DNA from: Negativicutes bacterium
GTDB lineage: Bacteria > Bacillota_C > Negativicutes > Sporomusales_B > JARLHX01
Direction: 5' to 3'
DNA length: 64,000 bases
NCBI GenBank assembly: GCA_031292035.1
Contig: JARLHX010000375.1
Location: 248,001 to 312,000 of the forward strand
Made by a program: the position numbers and the translations under genes. The notes below the pieces were generated by a model. It was not told where the DNA came from. It saw only the letters and a list, made by a program, of their open reading frames with translations, and ran no database searches. Positions 50,758 to 60,081 of the stretch are shown here, in pieces; position 1 is the stretch's first letter; each line of letters begins with the position of its first letter.

Positions 50758-52737
50758 CTATATTTTGAACTGCCGCACGGCACTTTGCAGCTGCTCTGCC
50801 AACTTGGCCAGTTCCTGACTGGAGGCTGCAATCTCCTCCATCGCCGCCGACTGCTCCTCGGTGGATGCCGAGATATTCTCCGCCTGGCCGGCGATCTCGC
50901 GGCTCACTGAATCGACCTCTTCTACGGCGACCAGTACCTGGCCGCTATCGGCAGCCAGCTTTGATAGTCCGTCTGACGCCCCCTGGGCAATGGTGGCCAC
51001 CTCTTTGACCTGCCCTACGATGTTCCTAAACGCCATACCAGCCTTATCGACAACTTCCGTACCTTTTTTCACCTCAACCGTACCGGTTGTCATGGCAGCA
51101 ACCGCAGTATCGGTCTTGGCCTGTATCTCCCGGATAAGCGATGCGATCTGCTTTGCGGCTTCCTGAGAGTCTTCCGCCAGTTTACGCACCTCTTCCGCCA
51201 CCACGGCGAAGCCTCGTCCGTGCTCTCCAGCGCGGGCGGCTTCGATGGCAGCGTTCAGCGCCAATAAATTGGTCTGGCCGGCAATGCTTGCGATCGTTTC
51301 GACAATCTTGCCAATCTCTTTAGATCGCTCGCCCAGTTCTGTCACCACCTTGGCTGAGTCATCCACGGTGACCTGGATCTGGTTCATCTGTTTGATCGCC
51401 GTATCGACTGACTCATTGCCTTCTTCGGCGGCTTGTACGGCCCGTTTTGTTATATTTACAGCATTCTGGGTATTAGTTGCCTCTTTCTGCGCACTAGCAG
51501 CAATTTGTCCGACCAGCCCCATGGCCTTTGACACTGCAGTTGACTGCCGCTCGGTTCCTTCCGCAGTCTGGGTAATTGACGTTGCTACCTGGTTGGCGGC
51601 TTGGGCCGATTGCGCGGCATTGGCTGTCAGCTCTTCCGAGGCGGCGGCGACTTGCTCGGTGGCGCCAAGAATTCGATTGATCAGCCGTCGGAGATTATCG
51701 GTCATTTGTTCGAAACTGCGCCCTAAGCGGCCAATTTCATCGTTGGACATAATACCCAATTTAACTGAGGTAATATCGCCACCCGCCACCTGATTGGCAA
51801 CCATCTCGATTTCACGGATAGGCCTGGCCAGGCGCCGCGCATACCATGTGATAATAATCGCCGTAATGATAAGAACAATGATAATGGTCGCCACAGAGAC
51901 CGTGGTCAGCGCCGATACTTCCCGAGTAACCTCCTCGGCCGGCACCGCGATCGTCAAAGCCCAGTCGACGCCAGGAATCGGCGCATACGCATAATACTTA
52001 GCAGCCCCAATGGAGGAGGTAAAAAGAGCCACGCCCTTTTCTCGTTTTACCATCCGTTCGGCAAGCCGCTTCTGGTCAGGCTCAGCTTTCGGATCGGTAA
52101 GAGAATTGCTCTTCATCGCCTGTTCCTTGTCAGGATGGATAATCCTGAGGCCATCGCCTTGGATGACGTACGCGTAACCTGTTTCCCCTACCTTTACCGC
52201 CATTACATTCTTAACGACTTCCTCCAAGGTGATAGCGCCGAACACCACTCCGGTCACTTTGCCATCAACTTTCACCGGGGCGGACACTGCCACAAACAGC
52301 TGCCCTGTGGACCGCGATATCATCGGATCAGATACATAAATCTCGCCCTGCAAGGAACGTTTTATGTATTCACGCTGACTTAGGTCGTCGAACTTCAGTC
52401 CGAGAGAGTTGTAAGTCAAGCCACTTGGGAAAGTGTACCCAATTGCTTCATATTCCTTATTCGCCTTTGCAACATTGACCAAGAAGGGGATCAGTTCTTG
52501 TACATCGCCCTTCTTCACCGCCGGCGCCTCGGCGATCGTCGCAATCACCAATTTGCGGGCTCCCAGCCAGTCCCCGACATCTTTCGCTGAGGCAGCCGCC
52601 GTTTTTTCCATATCACTGGTAACATTATTGGTAATAATTCCCCGGGCTTTCCAATAGTTGAGTCCGCCCAGCACACTCATCGCGATAAAAAAAATGATAA
52701 GAATGGTAATCGTCAGCTTTGCTTGAATGCTCCTCAT
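50758..52737 (-). CDS. Methyl-accepting chemotaxis protein with dCache sensor
   Basis: The 659-residue receptor has an N-terminal membrane span, a periplasmic double-Cache sensor (about residues 35-275), a second span ([21 protein letters not shown]), a HAMP domain starting [11 protein letters not shown], and a long cytoplasmic signalling domain with the conserved tip ([32 protein letters not shown], core part [16 protein letters not shown]). It steers motility toward or away from a ligand. Position next to the catabolic cluster may mean that it senses that substrate, but dCache ligands cannot be told from sequence. ATG at 52737 with GGGAGG upstream. Confidence 0.93.
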   Translation of the reverse strand: MRSIQAKLTITILIIFFIAMSVLGGLNYWKARGIITNNVTSDMEKTAAASAKDVGDWLGARKLVIATIAEAPAVKKGDVQELIPFLVNVAKANKEYEAIGYTFPSGLTYNSLGLKFDDLSQREYIKRSLQGEIYVSDPMISRSTGQLFVAVSAPVKVDGKVTGVVFGAITLEEVVKNVMAVKVGETGYAYVIQGDGLRIIHPDKEQAMKSNSLTDPKAEPDQKRLAERMVKREKGVALFTSSIGAAKYYAYAPIPGVDWALTIAVPAEEVTREVSALTTVSVATIIIVLIITAIIITWYARRLARPIREIEMVANQVAGGDITSVKLGIMSNDEIGRLGRSFEQMTDNLRRLINRILGATEQVAAASEELTANAAQSAQAANQVATSITQTAEGTERQSTAVSKAMGLVGQIAASAQKEATNTQNAVNITKRAVQAAEEGNESVDTAIKQMNQIQVTVDDSAKVVTELGERSKEIGKIVETIASIAGQTNLLALNAAIEAARAGEHGRGFAVVAEEVRKLAEDSQEAAKQIASLIREIQAKTDTAVAAMTTGTVEVKKGTEVVDKAGMAFRNIVGQVKEVATIAQGASDGLSKLAADSGQVLVAVEEVDSVSREIAGQAENISASTEEQSAAMEEIAASSQELAKLAEQLQSAVRQFKI

Positions 52738-52889
52738 AACTTCTCCTCCCAAATCTGTAGATATATGTAATATATATGCAAGATTTGTGCCATTTTTTTG
52801 TAATTAAAGCCAATTTCGGGAGTAATTATGTTATTACCGCCTCCAAGCGACACGATGGACGGCCATACTCAAATCTTCAGCTCCATATT

Positions 52890-54848
52890 CTAATTCTCCC
52901 GCAACCTTCTTGCGACCTGATAGGCCTGTCTTGTTGCATCAACAAATCGCCCCGGCTTTAGGCAATCGCCGATAACAAAAACTTCGCACTCATTCGTCAT
53001 GCCTGCGAGCTCTTTCAGTAAAGGAGAAGGCACCCTGCTACCGGTTGCCAATACGATGAGATCAAGATGATCTTTTGTCTCTGCCGTATTGAATGTACAA
53101 GTCAGAATTCCCTCTTTGATGTCCTGAACACAATGGCCTGTTTTGATGATGACATGATTATCAGCCAGCCTCTTTAACAGATCATTTCTTGATATCGGAT
53201 CGGCGTCAGCGACAATCTGACCAAACATCTCATACACATAGACCGTATTTCCGGCACCCGACAGGTACTCGGCACATTCACAGCCGACCGATCCGCCGCC
53301 GATTACCCCGATACTGAGGCCGGACGGTTTGAATCGATCCCTGAGGACCTCCTCGGCAGTCATTACCATATCAGAATCTACATCCGCCAACACCGGCGGA
53401 AAGCAACTGTCTGATCCGGCAGCTAAAATCACGACATCAGGTTTGATTGCGTCAACCATTTTTTTGTCTGCCGTTGTCCCTAATCGAATATCAATATTGC
53501 TGTTTTTCACTTGTCGGACCAAATCGTCGACCAGCCACGCCACCTTCTCCTTATGCGGAGGAACAGAAGCAAGCAAGCCGCGGCCACCCAAGTCATGTTC
53601 CTTCTCGACAAGGATCACCCGGTGTCCGTCGGCGAGGCTCTCAACCGCTGCCCGCAGTCCGGCCGGTCCAGCGCCTATGATGAGGACCGTCTTGGGGGTG
53701 ACGACGATCCGGTTGCGGTTTCTTTCGGTTTTTTCACTGCCAACAACAGGATTGACCGAGCATCTGATCGGCAAATCATAAGCCGTTCGCCGTCCCCCGC
53801 ACACATTGCAGGTAATACAATGGGTGATGGCCTGCCCCCGCGCGCTTTTATTCACCCAGTGCGGATCAGCGATCAGGGTCCGTCCCAGGGTAACGAAATC
53901 GGCCTTCCTATCGGCAATGATGTCTTCGGCAACTCCAGGTTCTCTGATGACGCCGACAGTAGCAACAGGGATGGTGACCTCTTTTTTGATTTCGGCGGCA
54001 AGATAGGCCTTCCATCCCTGGGGGTATGACATCGGTTCCATGTGCCGGTCAATACTGTACGAGGAACCTGCCGAAATGTGAAGCAGATCGACCGATTCTC
54101 GTTCAAGTATCTTTGCATATTGTCTACTTTCAGCCAGAACAAGGCCACCCTCTAGAAACTCATCGGCACTCATCCGGAACAAAATCGGAAAATTCCTGCC
54201 CACCAATTCTCTGATCTTTCGGAGAATCAATACTGGAAACCGCATTCTGTTTTCGATAGAGCCACCGTAGGCGTCGGTCCGTTTGTTAAAATACGGCGAC
54301 ATAAACTGCGCCAAAAGATAGCTTGAGCCGCCATGAAGCTCGATAGCGTCAAATCCTGCCTTCTTGGCCCGTTCAGCGGCTGTGGCATACTTCATCGCCA
54401 AATCTTCAATCTCTTTGATCGACAATGAGCGCGGAATTTCACCTAGCAGTCGTGTCGGGACATCGGAGGGTCCAACAATTTGATGTCCTCCTGTCCGGGT
54501 AGACTTTGTCAGCGCGCCAGCATGATTAATCTGTATGGCTACCCGGCAGGTCGGGTCGGCATCGCTCAGCGCCTCGCGCAAGAGTGCCAGCCCGGGTATA
54601 AATCGATCTTCATCGATTCTTAGTTGTACTGCGCCGTTCGCCCCCAGCGGAAAATCGACATTGGAATTTTCAACAATAATTAAACCGACACCACCACGGG
54701 CTCGTTCGACATAGTAGTTGACCATTTGCTCGGTAATACCGCCATCAGGATCGGCAAAATTAGTAGCCATAGGGGCCATCAATGTTCGATTCTTCACTGT
54801 CATTCTGCCAATAAGCCCTTCGGATAACAAGTGTTCATATCTGTGCAT
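52890..54848 (-). CDS. OYE-type NADH:flavin oxidoreductase (FMN, [4Fe-4S], FAD)
   Basis: The 652-residue protein has the layout of 2,4-dienoyl-CoA reductase, trimethylamine dehydrogenase and the BaiCD enoate reductases: an FMN-binding TIM barrel (about 1-340), a [4Fe-4S] motif and a C-terminal FAD/NAD(P)H domain (GAGPAGLRAA, GGGSVGCECAEYL). The cluster motif is C-x2-C-x2-C-x12-C (CITCNVC), the spacing of trimethylamine dehydrogenase. It should reduce an activated C=C bond or oxidise an amine with NADH. The ATG at 54848 has GGGAGG eight bases before it. It is the last gene of the cluster; the partner at 56641 is a distant homologue. Confidence 0.9.
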   Translation of the reverse strand: MHRYEHLLSEGLIGRMTVKNRTLMAPMATNFADPDGGITEQMVNYYVERARGGVGLIIVENSNVDFPLGANGAVQLRIDEDRFIPGLALLREALSDADPTCRVAIQINHAGALTKSTRTGGHQIVGPSDVPTRLLGEIPRSLSIKEIEDLAMKYATAAERAKKAGFDAIELHGGSSYLLAQFMSPYFNKRTDAYGGSIENRMRFPVLILRKIRELVGRNFPILFRMSADEFLEGGLVLAESRQYAKILERESVDLLHISAGSSYSIDRHMEPMSYPQGWKAYLAAEIKKEVTIPVATVGVIREPGVAEDIIADRKADFVTLGRTLIADPHWVNKSARGQAITHCITCNVCGGRRTAYDLPIRCSVNPVVGSEKTERNRNRIVVTPKTVLIIGAGPAGLRAAVESLADGHRVILVEKEHDLGGRGLLASVPPHKEKVAWLVDDLVRQVKNSNIDIRLGTTADKKMVDAIKPDVVILAAGSDSCFPPVLADVDSDMVMTAEEVLRDRFKPSGLSIGVIGGGSVGCECAEYLSGAGNTVYVYEMFGQIVADADPISRNDLLKRLADNHVIIKTGHCVQDIKEGILTCTFNTAETKDHLDLIVLATGSRVPSPLLKELAGMTNECEVFVIGDCLKPGRFVDATRQAYQVARRLREN

Positions 54849-54849
54849 C

Positions 54850-55041
54850 TTATGGCCCTCCCAAAGCATATTTTGCCTTTACTCCAGATATTGATGATCC
54901 GCACTTACTCATAGCCGTATCTTCGTATATGCCGATGAACAGTTGCCGTATTTTGGTCCAAGCAGCGGTCATTGCCCCAAACTCTGCGAATTCGGCATAG
55001 GAACAATGGTCGCGCCGCTGCCAAAACTTGTTGGTCCGCAT
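54850..55041 (-). CDS. Possible 63-residue protein between SDR and flavoenzyme genes
   Basis: The frame (ATG at 55041) begins right after the SDR stop and ends four bases before the next ATG, so it would be coupled to both neighbours. The product (MRTNKFWQRRDHCSYAEFAE at its start) has one central hydrophobic helix-like segment and two cysteines, with no recognised family. Upstream AGGTG is weak. Its exact fit between two genes argues for a real gene; lack of any known domain and possible remnant status argue against. Confidence 0.35.
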   Translation of the reverse strand: MRTNKFWQRRDHCSYAEFAEFGAMTAAWTKIRQLFIGIYEDTAMSKCGSSISGVKAKYALGGP

Positions 55042-55047
55042 CACCTG

Positions 55048-55797
55048 CTAGCTGGCCGTCCAGCCACCGTCGATAGGTACATCGACTCCGGTGATATAGC
55101 TGGCGCGCGAAGAGGCCAGATAAGCAATTAAATCAGCCACTTCTGCCGGCGTCGCGGCGCGCCCCATCGGTGTCCGGGAGGCAATAAACGCCTCGAGCGC
55201 CGGGTTCATCACACTCAACACCATTTCCGTAGCAACAAAACCGGGGGAAATAGAGTTTACTCTTACCCCTTTTTGAGCCCATTCATTGGCCATCCCTTGT
55301 GTGAACATCCTGATTCCGCCTTTACTGGCGGCATAAACCGAGCGCTCCGGCAACACGATCCGGCTCTGCAAGGAAGAAATGTTGACAATGGCCCCCTCGC
55401 CTCTTTCCACCATGTGCCGTCCGGCTTCTACCGAACAAAAATATGATCCTTTGAGATTGATATCCATGATATAATCCCAATCCTCTTCAGTCGTATCGAG
55501 CGCTAATTTCCGTCTGAGCACTCCGGCGGCGTTGACAAGCACATCGATTTGCTTGTGATTCTTCAGAATGTCTTGGATCATCTGTTTGATGACGCTCACC
55601 TTGCCGACATCTGCCGCCATGGCGCTGGCGCTAAGGCCTTGCTTTTTTAGTTCCTCGGCATACACTTGGCCTTCTTGCGCATTCCGATTCACGATGACGC
55701 AATGGGCGCCTTCTTCGCAAAAGCGCTTGACCGCAGCTCGTCCTATACCCTTACTGCCACCTGTGACTACAACAATCTTGCCTGCAAATTCTCCCAT
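55048..55797 (-). CDS. Short-chain dehydrogenase/reductase
   Basis: The 249-residue classical SDR has the NAD(P) motif TGGSKGIG (15-22 or so), NAAG (near residue 88), the catalytic serine in NISS and the YxxxK pair in YAASKGG. The C-terminal SPGFVATEM and GGWTAS end are typical. It would oxidise or reduce a hydroxyl or keto group. The ATG at 55797 has AGGAGG seven bases upstream. It belongs to the same strand-run as the flavoenzymes and VOC protein. Substrate unknown; 3-hydroxysteroid and 3-oxoacyl activity are both possible for the family. Confidence 0.9.
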   Translation of the reverse strand: MGEFAGKIVVVTGGSKGIGRAAVKRFCEEGAHCVIVNRNAQEGQVYAEELKKQGLSASAMAADVGKVSVIKQMIQDILKNHKQIDVLVNAAGVLRRKLALDTTEEDWDYIMDINLKGSYFCSVEAGRHMVERGEGAIVNISSLQSRIVLPERSVYAASKGGIRMFTQGMANEWAQKGVRVNSISPGFVATEMVLSVMNPALEAFIASRTPMGRAATPAEVADLIAYLASSRASYITGVDVPIDGGWTAS

Positions 55798-55822
55798 TAT
55801 CCTTCCTCCTTTTAAAATGAGC

Positions 55823-55862
55823 ATTTTCGCGGAAACAAAGAAACCATATCGTTCAAGCCTCT
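55823..55862 (-). repeat. Shared leader element, copy A (before the SDR gene)
   Basis: On the minus strand AGAGGCTTGAACGATATGG is followed by TTTCTTTGTTTCCGCGAAAAT, ending about 26 bases before the start codon. Copies B and C at 56407-56452 and 59822-59846 share the ATATGG/CATGG and GTTTCC parts. It may be an operator or leader RNA motif. Confidence 0.5.
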
Positions 55863-55903
55863 ATGCCTAGGGACATATGAAAAGAAAACTACCAAAGCTG
55901 CCG

Positions 55904-56380
55904 TTATTTGAACAGTTCAGGCCGATAAGACTGCACATCGGTATACTCTACGAATTCTACGAAGTTCCCTTCCGGGTCTGTCGAGTTGATGCAAAACATC
56001 CCGGGTCGAACTTCGACGACTTCCGGGTTCATCAATTTTACGCCCTTTTCCTTTAGCCGTTGGACAATCTCATTCAGGTTGGTCACCACAAAAGTAAGAT
56101 AGCAAATCCCGTGGCGCTCATAGACCCACTGGGGAACAGGGGCTGGCTGGGCAGCTTCTTTATTCGTCATAACGAACTTTATCCGCTCGCCAGACGGCGA
56201 TGGCGTTTGCAACCGAACGATCCGGTAACCGTGCGGTGTAGTAGAAACTCTTGTGCTTGCCTCAGCGCCACCCGTGCTATCTCCCACCAGCGTAAGACCC
56301 AATACGTTCACGTAATAATCGACCATTCGTTCCATATTGTTGACTACGAGACCTATCTCCAACGGCACTGGCATTTTCAT
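55904..56380 (-). CDS. VOC (glyoxalase/dioxygenase)-family protein
   Basis: The 158-residue protein belongs to the vicinal oxygen chelate superfamily: two beta-alpha-beta-beta-beta repeats, with VVNNMERMVDYYVNVLGLTL (key part YYVNVLGLTLVG) near the start and the C-terminal DPEGNFVEFVEY. Metal-ligand positions include a histidine in the second repeat (ERHGICYLTFVV) and the final glutamate. The family includes methylmalonyl-CoA epimerase, glyoxalase and extradiol dioxygenases. In this cluster it may isomerise or open a ring intermediate, but that is inference. The ATG at 56380 has AGGAGGAG seven bases before it. Confidence 0.82.
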   Translation of the reverse strand: MKMPVPLEIGLVVNNMERMVDYYVNVLGLTLVGDSTGGAEASTRVSTTPHGYRIVRLQTPSPSGERIKFVMTNKEAAQPAPVPQWVYERHGICYLTFVVTNLNEIVQRLKEKGVKLMNPEVVEVRPGMFCINSTDPEGNFVEFVEYTDVQSYRPELFK

Positions 56381-56406
56381 CCCTGTACTCCTCCTCATGT
56401 AATAAT

Positions 56407-56452
56407 ATTTTCGGAAACTAAAAACCCATATGGTTTAAGGTTCTAAGCCTCT
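56407..56452 (-). repeat. Shared leader element, copy B (before the VOC gene)
   Basis: On the minus strand AGAGGCTTAGAACCTTAA is followed by ACCATATGGGTTTTTAG and TTTCCGAAAAT, ending about 27 bases before the start codon. It is the longest copy and also carries the palindrome CCATATGG. Confidence 0.5.
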
Positions 56453-56546
56453 CGCCATATGGAGGAATGCCGAAGCGCGGCTGAACACTTTATTAAGCAG
56501 GGAACTAGCGACTATTATCCCGCCCCCGACAACTCGACCATCAAGG

Positions 56547-56594
56547 GGCTTCTGCCGCTGGCCGGTATAACGGAACCAGCCAGCGGCAGAAGCC
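56547..56594 (-). terminator. Strong hairpin after the GC-rich flavoenzyme gene
   Basis: A perfect 16-bp stem (GGCTTCTGCCGCTGGC with its complement, loop of 16) about 50 bases after the stop of the gene at 56641-58578. No T run follows on the minus strand, so it may be an RNA-stability structure. Confidence 0.6.
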
Positions 56595-56640
56595 GCCTTT
56601 AGCCTTTAGTTTAGAGCCAATATGGTTTTGAACGCGCGTC

Positions 56641-58578
56641 TCAGCCCTCGGTGAACTGGAACACGGCGCGCCAAGCGTCCTCGGTGCAGGTGCGGAAGGT
56701 CCGGGCGGACTGGCAGTCGCCGATCCGGACGGCCGGGATGCCGATGTCCTCGTACTGGGCAGCGTTTGTGTTGTCCGCCAGCAAGCCAATGGCCATGACG
56801 ACAGACTCCGCCTTGAGGGTCTTCTCCGCGCCGTCAGGCCCGGTGCAGACGATGCCGTCAGGGAGTATCTCCTGAACCTTATGGCAGCAGAGAACCTTGA
56901 TGCCATTCTTCTCGATTCGTTCAATCATGGTCACGCGGGCGCTGAAGTCCATGTTCTGGTTCAGACCGTCGAGCATCTCGACAATGGTGACATCGCAGCC
57001 CTTGTTCTCAGCAAGGGTGAGAGCCACCTCGCTGCCCACGAGACCGCCGCCAATGACAATCGCGTTCTTGCCGATGCAGTCCTGCTCAAACAGTGCCTTG
57101 TCGGCGTAAACGGCGTTCTCCTTGCCAACGATGGGCGGCACTAGGTAGGTGGAGCCAACGGCAATAAGAACCAGGTCGGGCTTGAGGGCCTTGATTTCTT
57201 CGGGTGAGGTGCTGGCGTTGAGAATGATGCTGCTGTTTCCCTTCTTGACCTGCCGCACGAGCCAGTCGAAAAACTGGCCGGTCTTCTTCTTGTGAGGTGG
57301 GATGACGGCCTCGTTTAAGTGTCCGCCCAGGTGGTCTGCCTTCTCCAGGAGGATGACATCGTGGCCCATCAGATCTGCAACACGCGCGGCTTCCAGGCCG
57401 GCGCAGCCGCCGCCGATAATCACAATCCGTTTGGGGTCGTGGGTCTTGCGGATACGGTACTTCCGCTCACGACCGACAGAGGGGTTCAATTCGCAACGCA
57501 TGGGGTACACGCGGAAAAAGCCGGACTGGCAGCCCTCGTTGGCGCGGCAGCACGGGCGGATGTCGTCGAAGCGGCCGGCAGCAACCTTGTTGGCAAACTC
57601 GGGCTCGCAAATCTGCTGGCGGCCAATGGCGACCAGGTCGGCGTAGCCGCACTCCAGAGCGTCCTCAGCCAGTTTGAAGTCGAGGGAGCCAACTGCGATG
57701 ACGGGAATCTTGACGGTCTTCTTCATCTGCGCGGCGAGGGGGAGGAGCTTTCCTGCAGGCTGGTACACCGGCTGACAGATACCTTGTCCTTTCGTCTCAT
57801 AGATACCGGCAGTGCAGTGGACGAAGTCCAGCATGTCTTCCAGCTCCTGGACAAACTTGCAGGCCTCGTCGGGTTCCAGACCCTCTTCACCCATAAATTC
57901 ATTTACACTGATACGGAAACCGACGATGAAGTCCTTGCCGACCTTCGCCCGGACCTTCTCGATGGTCTCCCTGGGCATACGGAGCCGATTCTCAAAGGAG
58001 CCGCCATACTCGTCAGTACGTTTATTAATACCGGGGGACATGAACGAAGCCAAGAGATAACCATGGGCGCCGTGGATTTCGACGCCGTCGAAGCCGGCCC
58101 GTTTTGCCCGGTCGGCCGTTAGAGCAAAGTCGTTTTCGATCCGCAGAATCTCTTCCTTCGTGATCTCGCGCGGCATGCGCTTAATGACGCCGCTCGGGAT
58201 GGGGCTGGGCGCGATGCATTCCAGGCCTGTCGACACTGCCGAGGCCTGCCGTCCGCCATGGCTGATTTGAATCACCGCGAGGCAGCCGTAGTCCTTGATC
58301 GCCTCGGCAAGCATGGCCTTCCGGGGCATCAGGTGGTCGATATACAGGCCGGAGGAAGCGCTGGAGGAGCGGGATTCAAGGTTATCGATGTAAGTATTCT
58401 CGACAATGATCATGCCGCAGCCGCCCTTTGCACGGGCCTCGTAGTAGTCGATCTGCTCCGGCGTCGCGTCGCCGGTGATCGTGTTCATGCGGGTCTCCAT
58501 CGGGGGAAGAACGATTCTGTTCCGCATGGTCTTAGTGCCGATCTTAAACGGCGTATTGATGATATACTTCTCACTCAT
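56641..58578 (-). CDS. OYE-type NADH:flavin oxidoreductase with altered cluster motif
   Basis: The 645-residue protein has the same three-part layout as the gene at 52890: FMN barrel (about 1-345), cluster region, and FAD/NAD(P)H domain (IIGGGCAGLEAA; VIGGGLVGSEVAL). The cluster region reads RPCCRANEGCQSGFF and later RCELNP; compared with the C-x2-C-x3-C-x11-C rule of dienoyl-CoA reductases, the second cysteine position is alanine, with an extra cysteine next to the first. By eye its codons are richer in G and C than those of its neighbours (for example AAG, GAG, CTC), which suggests a separate origin. ATG at 58578 or TTG at 58587, with GGAGGAG upstream. Confidence 0.87.
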   Translation of the reverse strand: MSEKYIINTPFKIGTKTMRNRIVLPPMETRMNTITGDATPEQIDYYEARAKGGCGMIIVENTYIDNLESRSSSASSGLYIDHLMPRKAMLAEAIKDYGCLAVIQISHGGRQASAVSTGLECIAPSPIPSGVIKRMPREITKEEILRIENDFALTADRAKRAGFDGVEIHGAHGYLLASFMSPGINKRTDEYGGSFENRLRMPRETIEKVRAKVGKDFIVGFRISVNEFMGEEGLEPDEACKFVQELEDMLDFVHCTAGIYETKGQGICQPVYQPAGKLLPLAAQMKKTVKIPVIAVGSLDFKLAEDALECGYADLVAIGRQQICEPEFANKVAAGRFDDIRPCCRANEGCQSGFFRVYPMRCELNPSVGRERKYRIRKTHDPKRIVIIGGGCAGLEAARVADLMGHDVILLEKADHLGGHLNEAVIPPHKKKTGQFFDWLVRQVKKGNSSIILNASTSPEEIKALKPDLVLIAVGSTYLVPPIVGKENAVYADKALFEQDCIGKNAIVIGGGLVGSEVALTLAENKGCDVTIVEMLDGLNQNMDFSARVTMIERIEKNGIKVLCCHKVQEILPDGIVCTGPDGAEKTLKAESVVMAIGLLADNTNAAQYEDIGIPAVRIGDCQSARTFRTCTEDAWRAVFQFTEG

Positions 58579-58701
58579 GTTGTACAAAACTCCTCCGTTC
58601 GATATAAATTAATACAACTGAAATTCCACAGAATGGTTATTCGCAGCCCAATTATTACATTTGCCGATGGATTTTCATCGGGTTCATGTAAAATTCAGTT
58701 T

Positions 58702-59802
58702 CTAGTTTTTCTCCTTATAGCTCCGTCCGATGGCGTCAGCCACCAGAATGGAGGCCAGTATGTCCTCAGCAGTCACGACAAAAGGTTCCTTGTGGATCGC
58801 TTCCGGCGGAGCGCTGGCTTTCCGGGCTACTTTGTACAATTCGTCCCGCGTGATATTCTCCAAACCGAGATCCTTGAGAGTTGTCGGCAACCCGACACTG
58901 ATGCAGAATCTGACAACCTCGTCGACTTCTTCTTGGGGACGGTTCTCAAGAACCAGCAAAACAATGGTTCCGAAGGCCACCCATTCGCCGTGAAATATTT
59001 CGTGGAAATTCGCTACAGTGGAAAAACCACTATAGAGGGAATGAGCGGCCGCTGAGCCGTTACATTCAAAGCCAATGCCACTCATCAGGGTATTGGCCTC
59101 GATAATGTTATTCAGCGCCTTGGTAACGACCTTGTTTTCGACTGCCAACTTCGCGGCGGTTCCATCGGCTAATAGGGTTTGGTAGCAAAGCTTGGCAATT
59201 GCATATGACGTAAGCGTTGCTCCGCCGCCCCCGTAATTTGCCCTGCAAGTTTCAACACACGTACGAGCTTCAAAAAAAGTCGCCAGGGCGTCACCCATTC
59301 CAGCCACCAACAAGCGGACCGGAGAATTCGCGATAATTTGGGTATCGACCAGTACGACATCAGGGTTTCGTTTTGTTACCAGTTTTTCCTCAAATACTCC
59401 GTCTTCGGTATAATAAATCACCAGCGCACTGGTTGGTGCGTCACAAGACGCCACCGTCGGTACTATAACCACCGGCAACTTATCATAATAGGCCACCGCC
59501 CTGGCGGTGTCCATCACTTTACCGCCGCCCAGCCCGACGATAACATCGCACTGATTGACTTTCACCAGTTCCCGCAGTCGCGCAACTTCCCCTTTGCTAC
59601 ATTCGCTGCCGAACGTCGCAAATACGAGTGAGTCATCGCTCCCTTTAAAACTGTCTTCAATAATCCCTTTTAGATCGGCCGTACGTCCTTTACTAGCCAG
59701 GACAAAAAAAGAACGACCGAGATGGGAAATATGTTCGTGAATCCGCGATAGTTCGTTATCGCCTTGGATATATTTGCTAAGGCATATGAATGTTTGCAAC
59801 AT
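58702..59802 (-). CDS. GldA-like iron/zinc-containing alcohol dehydrogenase
   Basis: The 366-residue protein is a metal-dependent alcohol dehydrogenase of the glycerol dehydrogenase group. It has GLGGGKVMDTARA and PTVASCDAPTSALVIYY (typical of GldA), the metal-ligand region GMGDALATFFEA, and SAAHSLYSGF and FHGEWVAFG further down. It oxidises glycerol or a related vicinal diol, or reduces the hydroxyketone, with NAD. The ATG at 59802 has AGGAGG seven bases upstream. It lies between the MFS transporter and the OYE gene, so it may act on an intermediate of the same pathway. Confidence 0.87.
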   Translation of the reverse strand: MLQTFICLSKYIQGDNELSRIHEHISHLGRSFFVLASKGRTADLKGIIEDSFKGSDDSLVFATFGSECSKGEVARLRELVKVNQCDVIVGLGGGKVMDTARAVAYYDKLPVVIVPTVASCDAPTSALVIYYTEDGVFEEKLVTKRNPDVVLVDTQIIANSPVRLLVAGMGDALATFFEARTCVETCRANYGGGGATLTSYAIAKLCYQTLLADGTAAKLAVENKVVTKALNNIIEANTLMSGIGFECNGSAAAHSLYSGFSTVANFHEIFHGEWVAFGTIVLLVLENRPQEEVDEVVRFCISVGLPTTLKDLGLENITRDELYKVARKASAPPEAIHKEPFVVTAEDILASILVADAIGRSYKEKN

Positions 59803-59821
59803 CACTAGACCTCCTGTTCTC

Positions 59822-59846
59822 TTGGAAACAAAGCCATGGGGTTTTA
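59822..59846 (-). repeat. Shared leader element, copy C (before the GldA-like gene)
   Basis: On the minus strand AACCCCATGGC is followed by TTTGTTTCCAAG, ending about 20 bases before the start codon. It lacks the AGAGGCTT part of copies A and B. Confidence 0.4.
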
Positions 59847-59865
59847 TGATGCCTGCTGCCCCGTA

Positions 59866-59933
59866 TTAACGATGGCCGCTCTAGCAAGACAAAAATAACA
59901 ATATTTTCGAACTTCTAAAACGGCCATCATTAA
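59866..59933. repeat. Inverted repeat in the gap before the GldA-like gene
   Basis: The arms TTAACGATGGCCG (59866-59878) and CGGCCATCATTAA (59921-59933) match at 12 of 13 positions, with 42 bases between. The loop also contains a TTCGAAAATATTGTTA segment like that next to leader copy B. It may be a terminator of the MFS gene or a decayed element. Confidence 0.45.
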
Positions 59934-60081
59934 CAATAAAGAGTAGGATAAAAATACTTATCGAAAAAATATTCCTCTTACGTCGTTGCAAACCTTCTTC
60001 CGGCTAGCTCGGCTACCTGCCTGTTCAGTATCCAAAAGTCCTAAACTACCGGCAGCCGCGCTTGGCCGAATAATTTGAATG

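Noticed and set aside
50585..50818. 77-codon plus-strand frame downstream of the chemoreceptor
   Set aside because: Its second half is antisense to the receptor gene and there is no ribosome-binding site.
57319..58122. 267-codon open frame on the plus strand
   Set aside because: Antisense to the GC-rich flavoenzyme gene. Long antisense frames are expected in GC-rich coding DNA.
58258..59055. 265-codon open frame on the plus strand
   Set aside because: Antisense to parts of two clear genes and the gap between them; no start site and no domain.
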